A stretch of 36,467 nucleotides of DNA from Lacunisphaera sp. (GTDB taxonomy: Bacteria > Verrucomicrobiota > Verrucomicrobiia > Opitutales > Opitutaceae), in assembly GCA_029945855.1 (NCBI GenBank), contig JAQSDJ010000077.1, positions 1 to 36,467 of the forward strand. The letters are read 5' to 3'. Below are positions 17,854-25,969 of this stretch, piece after piece. Each line of letters starts with the position of its first letter. Position 1 is the stretch's first letter. The position numbers and the translations under genes were made by a program. The notes beneath the pieces are model-generated. The model searched no databases. It saw only the letters and a list, made by a program, of their open reading frames with translations, and was not told the origin of the DNA.

Positions 17854-18995
17854 ACACGATCCCGCCCCCGCCCGCCCCGGACCGCAACGCCTACATCGAC
17901 ACGTTGCGGGGCTGGAGCATCGTGGGCGTCGTCTGCGTGCATTTCGCCGGCAGCTTCGTGACCACCGACATCCATGCGTGGAGCCCGTCTTTTTGGCTGG
18001 GCCTCACCCTGAACCAGGTGTTCGGTTTCGCCGTCCCGCTCTTCCTTTTTCTTTCCGGCCTGCTGGCCGGTGCCTCGTCCAAGGTGGTCCCGCTGGGCGA
18101 CTACTATCGCGCCCGGCTCTGGCGGATCGGGTTCCCCTATGCGCTCGCCAGCCTCGCCTCGTTCTTCCTGCTCAACCATTATGCCACTTGGCAGGCGCTG
18201 CCGGATATCGGGGCGAAATTCACGTGGCTCTGGCAGCACGTGTTCTTCTACGGCGTCGAGCCCACGCTCTATTTCATCCCGCTGATCCTGCAGCTGTATT
18301 TCCTGCAGCCGGCCCTCAAGGCGCTGCCGCGCTGGCTCAACCGACTCGTTCCCGCGCTCAGCCCCGCGCACGGCGTCCTGCTCCTCACCGGCCTGCTGCT
18401 GGCCTTGCATGTCACCCTCGGGCTGCTGTGTTACCACGGCACCCTAAATTATTATGTGTGGGGCCGGCCCAACGCGCTCTTCTGGGTCTTCTATTTTTTT
18501 GCCGGGCTCCACTTCCGCACGCTCGCCGGCCTGCTGTCCCGGCGGACCCTCGCGATCAGCGCCGGACTCACGCTGCTGGTCGCCGCGGTGACCATGGCGT
18601 GGAACGGCCTCCAGCTCGCCGACCCCACGCTGGTGGGGCTGAATTTTGAGCGCAACCGGCTCGACTTCGCCTACGTCCGCCCGGAAATGCTCATCTATGA
18701 CCTCGCGATGGTCGCCGGCCTGGCCACCGGGATCGCCCTGGGCTGGGCTCCGCGCGCCGGACTCGTCGCCTACCTCGGACGCTACACCCTGGAAATCTAC
18801 CTCTGGCACATCCTCGTTCTTTATTTTGGAGTCTGGCGCTACGCCGGGGCGCTGGATTCCTGCCGGCAGCTGCCGGAGATGATCGTCCTCATCTGTCTTG
18901 GCACCGCCGTGCTGATCGCCCTCGTCACCGACGGTTTTCACCGGCTGCGGGCTTTCATTCGCGACCACCGCTTGGTGCTGGTCAAGTCCAGCTGA
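17850..18995 (+). CDS. Acyltransferase-3 family membrane O-acyltransferase
   Basis: 381 aa, polytopic. Near the N-terminus YIDTLRGWSIVGVVCVHF places R20 and H31 in the R-X10-H arrangement of this family, followed by VPLFLFLSGLLAGAS and a positively charged YYRARLWRIGFPYA. Near the end, YTLEIYLWHILVLYFGVW is the usual last helices. Such proteins acetylate or otherwise acylate surface sugars (OafA-like) from the membrane. The ATG overlaps the ancestral stop of the preceding membrane protein gene, so the pair was probably translationally coupled before the TAG mutations. Acyl donor and acceptor unknown. Confidence 0.88.
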   Translation: MNTIPPPPAPDRNAYIDTLRGWSIVGVVCVHFAGSFVTTDIHAWSPSFWLGLTLNQVFGFAVPLFLFLSGLLAGASSKVVPLGDYYRARLWRIGFPYALASLASFFLLNHYATWQALPDIGAKFTWLWQHVFFYGVEPTLYFIPLILQLYFLQPALKALPRWLNRLVPALSPAHGVLLLTGLLLALHVTLGLLCYHGTLNYYVWGRPNALFWVFYFFAGLHFRTLAGLLSRRTLAISAGLTLLVAAVTMAWNGLQLADPTLVGLNFERNRLDFAYVRPEMLIYDLAMVAGLATGIALGWAPRAGLVAYLGRYTLEIYLWHILVLYFGVWRYAGALDSCRQLPEMIVLICLGTAVLIALVTDGFHRLRAFIRDHRLVLVKSS

Positions 18996-18999
18996 CCGA

Positions 19000-19075
19000 C
19001 GCCGGGCCGGCGGTCCCGGCGCTTAAATCGCTGTGGACATGCCCTGTGAAAACAGGCTCTTTGGTGGGCCAAAGA
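19000..19075 (+). other. Three consecutive hairpins in the 108-bp gap before the GT2 at 19104
   Basis: CGCCGGG with an 8-base loop and CCCGGCG (19000-19021); CCTGT-GAAA-ACAGG with a GNRA-type tetraloop (19043-19056); and TCTTTGG-TGGG-CCAAAGA, a 7-bp stem, one base further on (19058-19075). No T-run follows. Closely packed perfect stems could be a structured leader or a pause site for the gene downstream. The last two are not merely GC-rich. Confidence 0.4.
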
Positions 19076-19103
19076 CCGTCCTTCCTCACCCGTCCACGTC
19101 TCC

Positions 19104-20054
19104 ATGGCCCTTCCCAGTCCTCCCCGCACCCCGAGCCTCGCGGTCGCCATCCCCTGCTACCAGGAGGAGAAGACCATCGCGCAGGTCGTCGCCGACTTCA
19201 AACGCGAGCTGCCCGCCGCCGTGGTGTATGTGTTCGACAACAACTGCACCGACCGCACGGCCGAGTTCGCCCGCGCCGCCGGCGCCATCGTCATCCGCGA
19301 GAAACGCCAGGGCAAGGGACACGTCGTCGCCACCATGTTCGAGGTGGTCCGCGAGGACATCCTCGTGATGGTGGACGGGGACGGCACCTACGATCCCACG
19401 GCGGTCCACCGGCTGCTCGCGCCTATTCTGCAGGGCGACGCCGACATGACGGTCGCCGCGCGCCTGCAGCAATACAGCGACAAGTCGTTCCGCAAGTTCC
19501 ATGTGGCCGGCAACCAGATGGTCTGCTGGATCATCAACAAGATTTTTCACGCGGACATCTCGGACATCTTTTCCGGCTACCGCGCCTTCACCCGGGAGTG
19601 CATGCTCGCCATCCCGATCACCTCGCGCGGCTTCGACGTGGAGACCGAGCTGACGGTGCAGAGCCTCTACCGCGGCGCCGTCCTCCGGGAGATCGAGGCG
19701 CCCTATGGCGAGCGCCCGGCGGGCAGCTTCTCGAAGCTCCGCACCCTCCCCGACGGCATCCGCGTGCTGCTCCGCCTCTTTCTCCTGATGCGGGCCTACA
19801 AGCCGCTGACCCTGTTCGGTTCCCTCGCGATCGCCTGCTTTCTCGCCGCCCTGGCCTTTGCCAGCCTCCCGCTGATCGAGCTGGTCGAGTATCACCGGGT
19901 CATCAGCCGCGCGAGCGCGATCATCGCCATCTCCGGGTTCATGCTCGGCAGCCTGTGCCTCGCCCTCGGCCTGGTGCTGAGCTCGGTCAACCAACGCCTG
20001 CTCGAGCTCGAGCGCGTCGTCATCAAGCGCATCCAGAATTCCCGGCCGGATTGA
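19104..20054 (+). CDS. GT2 glycosyltransferase, dolichyl-phosphate-mannose-synthase-like, membrane-anchored
   Basis: 316 aa. GT-A domain: LAVAIPCYQEEKTIAQVV at about 13-30, VFDNNCTDRT, GKGHVVATMF, and the DxD site VMVDGDGTYDP near 91. SDIFSGYRAFTRECM and GFDVETELTVQ are typical of this subgroup. Two hydrophobic segments (about 233-255 and 270-292) follow, so the catalytic domain faces the cytoplasm. Family members move a sugar from a nucleotide donor onto polyprenyl phosphate, which the GT-C-like proteins of this cluster could then use. That link is inferred. A 481-codon frame overlapping it from 19046 is a shadow. Confidence 0.85.
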   Translation: MALPSPPRTPSLAVAIPCYQEEKTIAQVVADFKRELPAAVVYVFDNNCTDRTAEFARAAGAIVIREKRQGKGHVVATMFEVVREDILVMVDGDGTYDPTAVHRLLAPILQGDADMTVAARLQQYSDKSFRKFHVAGNQMVCWIINKIFHADISDIFSGYRAFTRECMLAIPITSRGFDVETELTVQSLYRGAVLREIEAPYGERPAGSFSKLRTLPDGIRVLLRLFLLMRAYKPLTLFGSLAIACFLAALAFASLPLIELVEYHRVISRASAIIAISGFMLGSLCLALGLVLSSVNQRLLELERVVIKRIQNSRPD

Positions 20055-20067
20055 CGCGACTCCCCGC

Positions 20068-20652
20068 ATGGGCACGAAGGATTTCAACGCGCTCGACCTG
20101 TTCATCTGCCGCTGGCGCTCGGGCATCGTCCGGCGCGCGCTCCGGCCCGGCGCCACCCTGCTGGACTTCGGCTGCGGCCACCAGGCGCTGTTCCTGCAAT
20201 CCGTGGCCCCGGCGCTCACGCGGGGCATCGGCCTCGACTACGACGCCAGCCCGGCCCGGCCCGCGGCGAACCTCGAGATCCAGCAATTCCACTTCACGGA
20301 CCGCTTTGCCTTTGCGGACGGCACGTTCGACCACGTCAGCATCCTGGCTGTGCTCGAGCACATCCCGCTCGACCAGGTGGACGTCCTGTTCCGCGAGTTT
20401 CATCGCATCCTCCGGCCCGGCGGCAGCGTGCTGCTCACCACGCCGACGCCCGCCTCGCGGCCGCTCCTCGAGTTCCTCGCCTTCCGGCTGAAGATCATTT
20501 CCGGCCCGGAGATCGCCGACCACAAGCACTACTGGAACCGGGCGGATATCCAGGCTCTGGCGGCGCGGGATGGTTTCACACTGGAGACCTACCAAACTTT
20601 CCAAGTCGGCCTGAACAGTTTTGCTGTTCTCCGAAGACTTCCCGTTACCTAG
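20068..20652 (+). CDS. Class I SAM-dependent methyltransferase (small)
   Basis: 194 aa, starting 13 bases after the previous stop. Motif I reads LLDFGCGHQALFLQSV near 31-46, then IGLDYDASPA, the motif II area FDHVSILAVLEHIP and post-motif ILRPGGSVLLTTPTP. This is a compact Methyltransf_11 domain with little extra sequence. Its close linkage to the membrane GT2 suggests action on the same glycan or lipid-linked sugar. Acceptor unknown. Confidence 0.82.
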   Translation: MGTKDFNALDLFICRWRSGIVRRALRPGATLLDFGCGHQALFLQSVAPALTRGIGLDYDASPARPAANLEIQQFHFTDRFAFADGTFDHVSILAVLEHIPLDQVDVLFREFHRILRPGGSVLLTTPTPASRPLLEFLAFRLKIISGPEIADHKHYWNRADIQALAARDGFTLETYQTFQVGLNSFAVLRRLPVT

Positions 20653-20677
20653 CGATTGCAAGGACGCGCCCTGCAAC

Positions 20678-23365
20678 ATGGACATCTTCCTTGCCCATAG
20701 TCTCGGTCTAATCTGGATGTCTCTCGGTGCGGCCCGGTGCCTGACGACCCGGCTGACAGACCAGCTCCTCGCAGCTGCGCTGCTCGGCTGGGGCAACCTC
20801 GTGGCGACCAGTTTGCTGCTCTCGCTGGCTCAGCGGCTCGGAGATCCATTGTGGAATCTGGGCCTTTCCGGGCTGCTCGGAGGATTGACCTGTCTGCTGG
20901 TGGCCAGACTGCCGCGTGAACCGGCCGAAGCTGAGACGTCGAGAGACCTGCCCCATAGTCTGTTGCTCAGCGTGTTCGTGGTGACCATTGCGACTCTAGC
21001 CGTCGGCGGTGGAGCGATCGCCTACACCTATCAGCCGAACAATCCAGATGCGCTCACTTGGCAGTTGCCGCGAGCCCTGTATTACTTGGGGCAGGGCAAT
21101 CTAGCTCACTTCGACGCGGTTGACCTCCGGCAGACCCACCTGCCTTTTAATCTTAGTCTGCTACAATTCCCGGCTCTGGCCTACGCCGCTCCGTTGCAAT
21201 GTCTCAACCTCTTCAATCTAGTCGCATGGATGCTCGCCGGCATGGGCGTCTACCGGCTTTGCCGCTTAGCCTCGTTCAGCGCGAATGCTTCCCTCGTCGC
21301 CTGCTGGCTGGTGCTCACCGCCCCGCCGACGATCGCCCAAGCCGTTTCGCTGACCAGCGAACTCCCGGCCGGCGTCGCCCTAATTTGTGGGCTGATATTC
21401 GGATTGCGGTGGCAACGGGCTCGACACGCGCGCTATGCCGCTCTAGCGGGTCTCGCGCTGGGTTTGGCCGCGGGTAGCGATTTGAACGTCATGCTCGGCG
21501 GCCTAATGGCGACCTGTATGTTTTTCGTTCAGGCGCGCCAAGCGGCACCCGCCGGGCACCGCACTTGGTGGGGCGCGGCCGGGTTAACGGGTGCCCTCGT
21601 GCTGCCGTTCGCCTTAATCAATTTTGTGCAAAATCCCGGCTGGATTCGCACCTATTTCGCCTTCGTGGCTGATCAGCTGCAGAACCCCGCCGGCCCGACC
21701 TGGTTGGGATTGTGGCCGCTCCCTGCAACCCCTCCACCGTTGTTCGCCCTGAATGAAAACTGCGTCGGTTTCGGTTTCACGGGCCCCTTGTTCCTGCTAG
21801 CGGCCATCTGGTTCATAATTCGGCGGCGACAACTGGCCTGTGCCGCTGGCTGGCTCCGATGGATTGGGCTCGGCTGGTTTTTCATCACCAGCCTTCTGCT
21901 GTGGGGTGGACTGGCTGGTGCCAGAAATTTTCTGCCGGTGCTGCTCGTGCTGAGCCCGAGCGTAGCCGCGCTTATTGAATCGGTCCGGATCAGCCGTTGG
22001 ATTATTCTGGTGGTAGCACTATCCTCCGTCTGGTCTTCGGGTATCTATTTGCTCCGGAATAACAGCCGACCGCTGCTCCCTCTGCTGAACTCCGCCTTCG
22101 CTCCACCAGCGCTACCGACCCTGCCCCTACTGTTGGAACATCACCTGTCTCGCCAATCTCGCATCAACATCGACACCGATGGGGTCGATGAGAGCATCTT
22201 GCCATTCATGGTGCAGGGGCGGCACCAGCATTTCACGGCCGACCATGAGCTCGTGATCGGTGCCTACAATCTCATGTCCCGCGCCACCACCTCGCGGAAC
22301 GCAGCTTACCTCCAACCCACCCGTCCGCCTACCTACACTCTGATTTCCCTGCCAACCAAACCCACCGCCGGGGTGGAATTCCTCGGGACAATCGGACGCG
22401 GGCCCGCCGCGCGCGATTACTTCGGAGTTGCACCCGACGCGGGCCGGACCTCCCCGATCACGACGAACCGGAACGTGCTGGTCACCCTGTATCACGGAGA
22501 CAAGCCAGCCGCACCAGAACGGATCAGTTTGCGGGTGGCAGGGCTTAACTCCGAGGATCACGCCCGGTTGACCGTGCTCGCGGCGGATCGCGCTGGCGGC
22601 AGCGTCCCCGTAGCCTCCTTCGACGCCGATGGCACCGCCACGGTCCCGATCACAACGCCTTTCCACCAACTCATTTTCCGGGTGGTCGGCACCACTACCG
22701 GCGCTGAGCTGGGCTCCACCGCCATCGCCTACCTGCCCTCCGAGGAAAAACCCGGCAAGCCCCTTGACGCCAGTTTGCCGACCGACACCAGTTCAATTTT
22801 TGTGACCGATCTGGTGCTGACCAAAAACCCGCAACCCATTTCCGTCGACGGCCTCCTACCGGTTGAAGGACCGTTCCCCCAATGGGACCTTCCCTATCTT
22901 CGCTGGCAACGGCAGCCCGCCGCCGTGATCACGATCCCTCCGACGGGCGGATTGGACCGTCTTCAGCTCTCCTTCAGCGTCCGCCTGAACGTGCGCCGGA
23001 AGGCCGCCCTCGATGTGCTTTTCAACGGGCAGCTGGTGCAAAACTACCGCATCGACGATCACACCGCCTGGCTGGACCAGACCCTCGAACTTGCGCCACA
23101 ACCGGGTGCGAACGTCCTGGAATTCCGGGATGCCCCCCTCAACATCGAACCCGACTGGCTGGACTACCTCGAACGATATCCGGACGTAAAAAAACATGTG
23201 ACCACCACCCGCGTCTCCCTCGAACAGGGCGCGCGGGAACATTACGAGACGCATGGTCGCGCGGAAGGCCGCACCATCCAGATCATCATGAAGCCGGAGC
23301 CGGCGCCCGATGGGTATTATTTCATGTATCGCAACATCCGCCTGGAGGGCTTTCGGGCACCATGA
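20678..23365 (+). CDS. Giant polytopic membrane protein, paralogue of the one at 15004
   Basis: 895 aa from the ATG at 20678 (MDIFLAHSLGLIWMSL matches the paralogue's start; 19 upstream codons overlap the methyltransferase gene and were dropped). Same layout as 15004: hydrophobic first half, beta-rich second half, then DWLDYLERYPDVKKHV and HYETHGRAEGR (about 826-867) and the intact tail YRNIRLEGFRAP. The GT-C loop reads YQPNNPDALTWQLPRALYYL: the Asp is kept, but the Tyr before it is Pro and the His of 'YHLPR' is Gln. Codon use up to about 22850 is less G/C-rich than in the neighbours (CTA, TTA, CTT are common). It may have a changed or lost activity. The stop overlaps the next ATG (ATGA). Confidence 0.75.
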   Translation: MDIFLAHSLGLIWMSLGAARCLTTRLTDQLLAAALLGWGNLVATSLLLSLAQRLGDPLWNLGLSGLLGGLTCLLVARLPREPAEAETSRDLPHSLLLSVFVVTIATLAVGGGAIAYTYQPNNPDALTWQLPRALYYLGQGNLAHFDAVDLRQTHLPFNLSLLQFPALAYAAPLQCLNLFNLVAWMLAGMGVYRLCRLASFSANASLVACWLVLTAPPTIAQAVSLTSELPAGVALICGLIFGLRWQRARHARYAALAGLALGLAAGSDLNVMLGGLMATCMFFVQARQAAPAGHRTWWGAAGLTGALVLPFALINFVQNPGWIRTYFAFVADQLQNPAGPTWLGLWPLPATPPPLFALNENCVGFGFTGPLFLLAAIWFIIRRRQLACAAGWLRWIGLGWFFITSLLLWGGLAGARNFLPVLLVLSPSVAALIESVRISRWIILVVALSSVWSSGIYLLRNNSRPLLPLLNSAFAPPALPTLPLLLEHHLSRQSRINIDTDGVDESILPFMVQGRHQHFTADHELVIGAYNLMSRATTSRNAAYLQPTRPPTYTLISLPTKPTAGVEFLGTIGRGPAARDYFGVAPDAGRTSPITTNRNVLVTLYHGDKPAAPERISLRVAGLNSEDHARLTVLAADRAGGSVPVASFDADGTATVPITTPFHQLIFRVVGTTTGAELGSTAIAYLPSEEKPGKPLDASLPTDTSSIFVTDLVLTKNPQPISVDGLLPVEGPFPQWDLPYLRWQRQPAAVITIPPTGGLDRLQLSFSVRLNVRRKAALDVLFNGQLVQNYRIDDHTAWLDQTLELAPQPGANVLEFRDAPLNIEPDWLDYLERYPDVKKHVTTTRVSLEQGAREHYETHGRAEGRTIQIIMKPEPAPDGYYFMYRNIRLEGFRAP

Positions 23366-25017
23366 ACGCACCGGCCCACCATCCCTCTGCCTTCCCGTGG
23401 CAACGGCTCCTCGCGCTCATGCTCGCGTTGTTTTCCCTCGGCATCGCCTGGGCCGGCATGACGGCCATCTCGCGCGACGATCCGTGGTATCGGAACACGG
23501 ACATGAACATGCACAACATGGTCGATGCCTTGGCGATCAACTCGAACATCTCGCCCAATCCCTTTGCCCAGCCCGCCGTGCCCCTGAAGTATCTTTTGGC
23601 ACTCGACTATCGCGTCCGGCACCAGCTTGGCATCCTGCCCGTCTGGAACATGGAAACATTCGGGGACAGCGCCGACCCGCTGCGCGAAATCCCACGCCTG
23701 ATCCGGATCGAACGCATGCACAGCCGGGTGCTGGTCATCGCCCTGATCCTCGCCGCGGCCGCACTGACGTATGCGGTCGCCCGCGACCTCGCTGCGACCG
23801 GCCTCGGCATAATCCTGCTGTGCGGGAGCGCGGGACTGCTCTTCCAAGGTCTCCTCGCCCGGCCCGAACTTCTCTGCGTGGGTTTCGGCAACGTGCTGGC
23901 CTTGGGATGCACCTGGCGCGCCACTATCACCCCACGCTGGCCGGCCAAACATGCCTGGCTTTTCCTCGCCGGGTTCCTGGGCGGGGTTGCCTCCCTAGAG
24001 AAAGTGCCGGGCGTTTGCTATGTCGCCCTGTGCTACGGCTGGTGCTGGCTGGCTGCCTGGATCGCCCGACGGGAGAATCCTGCGGCCGGCCCCGCCGTCC
24101 AGCCTGATTTCTGGAGCGGGCTGCTGCCCGCCGCGGCGGGCATCTCCATGCTTTGGCTGCTATTCCGGCTGGATTCGTTCCATGACGACCTCGGGCCGGT
24201 GGTGCTCGGACGGCTGCGTTTCGCCGCGATTGTGATCACCGTCCTGCCGCTCCTGGCCCAGGGAGCAGCCCGCCACCGGCGGGGAGCTTTCTTCGCCGAG
24301 CGGATGCGCGAGCTGGCCCTGCTCGGCGGCGGTGCCTTGGCCGCCCTCCCGCTCAGCTATCTTTTGCTGCGCGGGGTGATGTCGGAACAACCCGCCTCCC
24401 GCTACATGACCGGCGTGTTGCATTTTCTCGCCAATCCCGCCCCCTACGTGGAGGGCTTTCTGGGCGGAAAGGAAACGACGCGCCTTGCCTTGCTGTCCTC
24501 CCTGAAGGATGCCCCGTTTCTGTTCGGCGGCGCAGTTCTCTTGTCCGGGTGGGTCTGCCAGCTCCGGGGAGTGCCTCTCCGGCTCAAGGGTTTCATGGGG
24601 CTGCTGCTGGGCGGAGCATTGGGGCTGACCTACCTCATGAGCAAACGGCATTTCTCGCACCAATACAGCGTCTTCCCTCAAGTGCCGTTGCTGCTGGTTT
24701 GGACCCTCGGCCTGCACGCCGTCCTCCTCTGGTGGAGGGCCCGCCGCCCCGGCCCCGGCATGCCTTGGCCCGCACTCCTCGTGCTCCTCGCCTCGTTTGC
24801 CATCATGCTGACGGCCCAACGGCGCGTTCAATCCCGCTATTATTTCTATCAGGACGATGTCGGTTTGCCGGTTAACCACCTGACCCTGACCTTTCTGTTC
24901 GATCACGATGCCCACGCCGCCGCCTATTTGAAGCTCATGAAGGATCGTTACGGGGATCGCGAAAATTTCGCCAAGGAACTCGACCGCTACCTCTCCGATC
25001 CCGCCCACCGCGACTGA
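23362..25017 (+). CDS. Polytopic membrane protein, possible GT-C glycosyltransferase
   Basis: 551 aa from ATG 23362; the frame is open back to 22882 but that part only shadows the preceding gene. Hydrophobic segments run through most of the length, starting LLALMLALFSLGIAWAGM. The first large extracytoplasmic loop holds ISRDDPWYRNTDMNMHNMVD, rich in Asp as in GT-C enzymes, and the C-terminal part is polar (AYLKLMKDRYGDRENF). I do not recognise a named family. Its ATGA coupling to the giant membrane protein suggests the two are made together. Function as a sugar transferase is inferred from topology and context. Confidence 0.6.
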   Translation: MNAPAHHPSAFPWQRLLALMLALFSLGIAWAGMTAISRDDPWYRNTDMNMHNMVDALAINSNISPNPFAQPAVPLKYLLALDYRVRHQLGILPVWNMETFGDSADPLREIPRLIRIERMHSRVLVIALILAAAALTYAVARDLAATGLGIILLCGSAGLLFQGLLARPELLCVGFGNVLALGCTWRATITPRWPAKHAWLFLAGFLGGVASLEKVPGVCYVALCYGWCWLAAWIARRENPAAGPAVQPDFWSGLLPAAAGISMLWLLFRLDSFHDDLGPVVLGRLRFAAIVITVLPLLAQGAARHRRGAFFAERMRELALLGGGALAALPLSYLLLRGVMSEQPASRYMTGVLHFLANPAPYVEGFLGGKETTRLALLSSLKDAPFLFGGAVLLSGWVCQLRGVPLRLKGFMGLLLGGALGLTYLMSKRHFSHQYSVFPQVPLLLVWTLGLHAVLLWWRARRPGPGMPWPALLVLLASFAIMLTAQRRVQSRYYFYQDDVGLPVNHLTLTFLFDHDAHAAAYLKLMKDRYGDRENFAKELDRYLSDPAHRD

Positions 25018-25058
25018 CACCTGCGCCCTTCCGCCCTGCGCGCTGGCTTGCCAAGCGC

Positions 25059-25961
25059 ATGGCTTTCGGTCACATCCAACGCCTCCTCCAGCCAGCAATG
25101 CTCAAGACCAAACAGAAGATCAAGCTGGCGCGCCTCGTCCAGATCGTGGTGCTCGGCGCCCGCAAACTCGCCGGACGGAACGCCCGAACCCAAGTCACGC
25201 GCAAGCACATCGCCTGGGAGTTGGATTTGAACGAGGGCATTGATTTTTCCATCTGGCTGCTCGGCTCCTTTGAGCCCGAGACCGTCCGCTGCTACCAGCA
25301 GATCGTCCGGCCCGGCGACGCGGTGCTGGATATCGGAGCCAACATCGGAGCACACACCCCGCATCTCGCCCGATGCGTGGGCCCCCAGGGCCGCATCCTG
25401 GCGTTTGAGCCGACCGACTACGCCTTCGCCAAGCTCACCCGCAACGTCGCCCTGAACCCGGAACTCGCCGGCCGTATCCAGTGCTTGCAACTGCTGCTCG
25501 GCGATGCCGATGCCCCGGCCGGACCGACCGCCTCGCTCTACTCCAGCTGGCCGTTGAAGGATGAGGCCGGAACGCATCACCTGCACCAGGGCAAACTCAT
25601 GACGACGACGGGCGCACGTGCGCTCACGCTCGACACCGCCCTGGCCACCTCCGGCCTAAACCGGCTCGATTGTATCAAGCTTGACATTGATGGCGCCGAG
25701 TGCGCGATGCTGCGCGGCGCCCGCGCGACCCTGACCCGCTGGCACCCGCTTATTGTCATGGAACTCGCCCCTTACGTTCTCGATGAGAAGGGCGCCAGCC
25801 TCCGTGAACTTGTCCAGTTGCTGCAGGGCTATGGTTACAGTCTTGCCGACGCAGCCAGCGGTCAGGCCCTCGTCATGGATGCCGCGGTGCTCCAGGCGGC
25901 CATCCCGCCGGGTGCGAGCCTGAACGTCGTGGCGCGTCCGCACTCCCGGCCGGCAAACTAA
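25059..25961 (+). CDS. FkbM-family methyltransferase
   Basis: 300 aa. Motif I is VLDIGANIGAHTPHLARCVG near 90-109, followed by ILAFEPTDYAFAKLTRNVAL, and the FkbM strand LDCIKLDIDGAECAMLRGAR near 204-222 with IVMELAPYVL. The first 60 residues are basic (KTKQKIKLARLVQIVV) and could be an alternative start region; an in-frame ATG lies about 14 codons downstream. It probably O-methylates a sugar. It sits between two polytopic membrane proteins and shares little with the FkbM protein at 3355 outside the core. Confidence 0.85.
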   Translation: MAFGHIQRLLQPAMLKTKQKIKLARLVQIVVLGARKLAGRNARTQVTRKHIAWELDLNEGIDFSIWLLGSFEPETVRCYQQIVRPGDAVLDIGANIGAHTPHLARCVGPQGRILAFEPTDYAFAKLTRNVALNPELAGRIQCLQLLLGDADAPAGPTASLYSSWPLKDEAGTHHLHQGKLMTTTGARALTLDTALATSGLNRLDCIKLDIDGAECAMLRGARATLTRWHPLIVMELAPYVLDEKGASLRELVQLLQGYGYSLADAASGQALVMDAAVLQAAIPPGASLNVVARPHSRPAN

Positions 25962-25969
25962 CCCGAGCG

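Noticed and set aside
19046-20491. 481-codon + strand frame overlapping the GT2 and the small methyltransferase
   Set aside because: Arg/Pro/Gly-rich translation with no domain; the two overlapped frames have clear family motifs.
22882-23361. N-terminal extension of the 551-aa membrane protein
   Set aside because: It overlaps the end of the conserved giant membrane protein, and the ATG at 23362 matches the ATGA coupling also seen (in ancestral form) at 17850.
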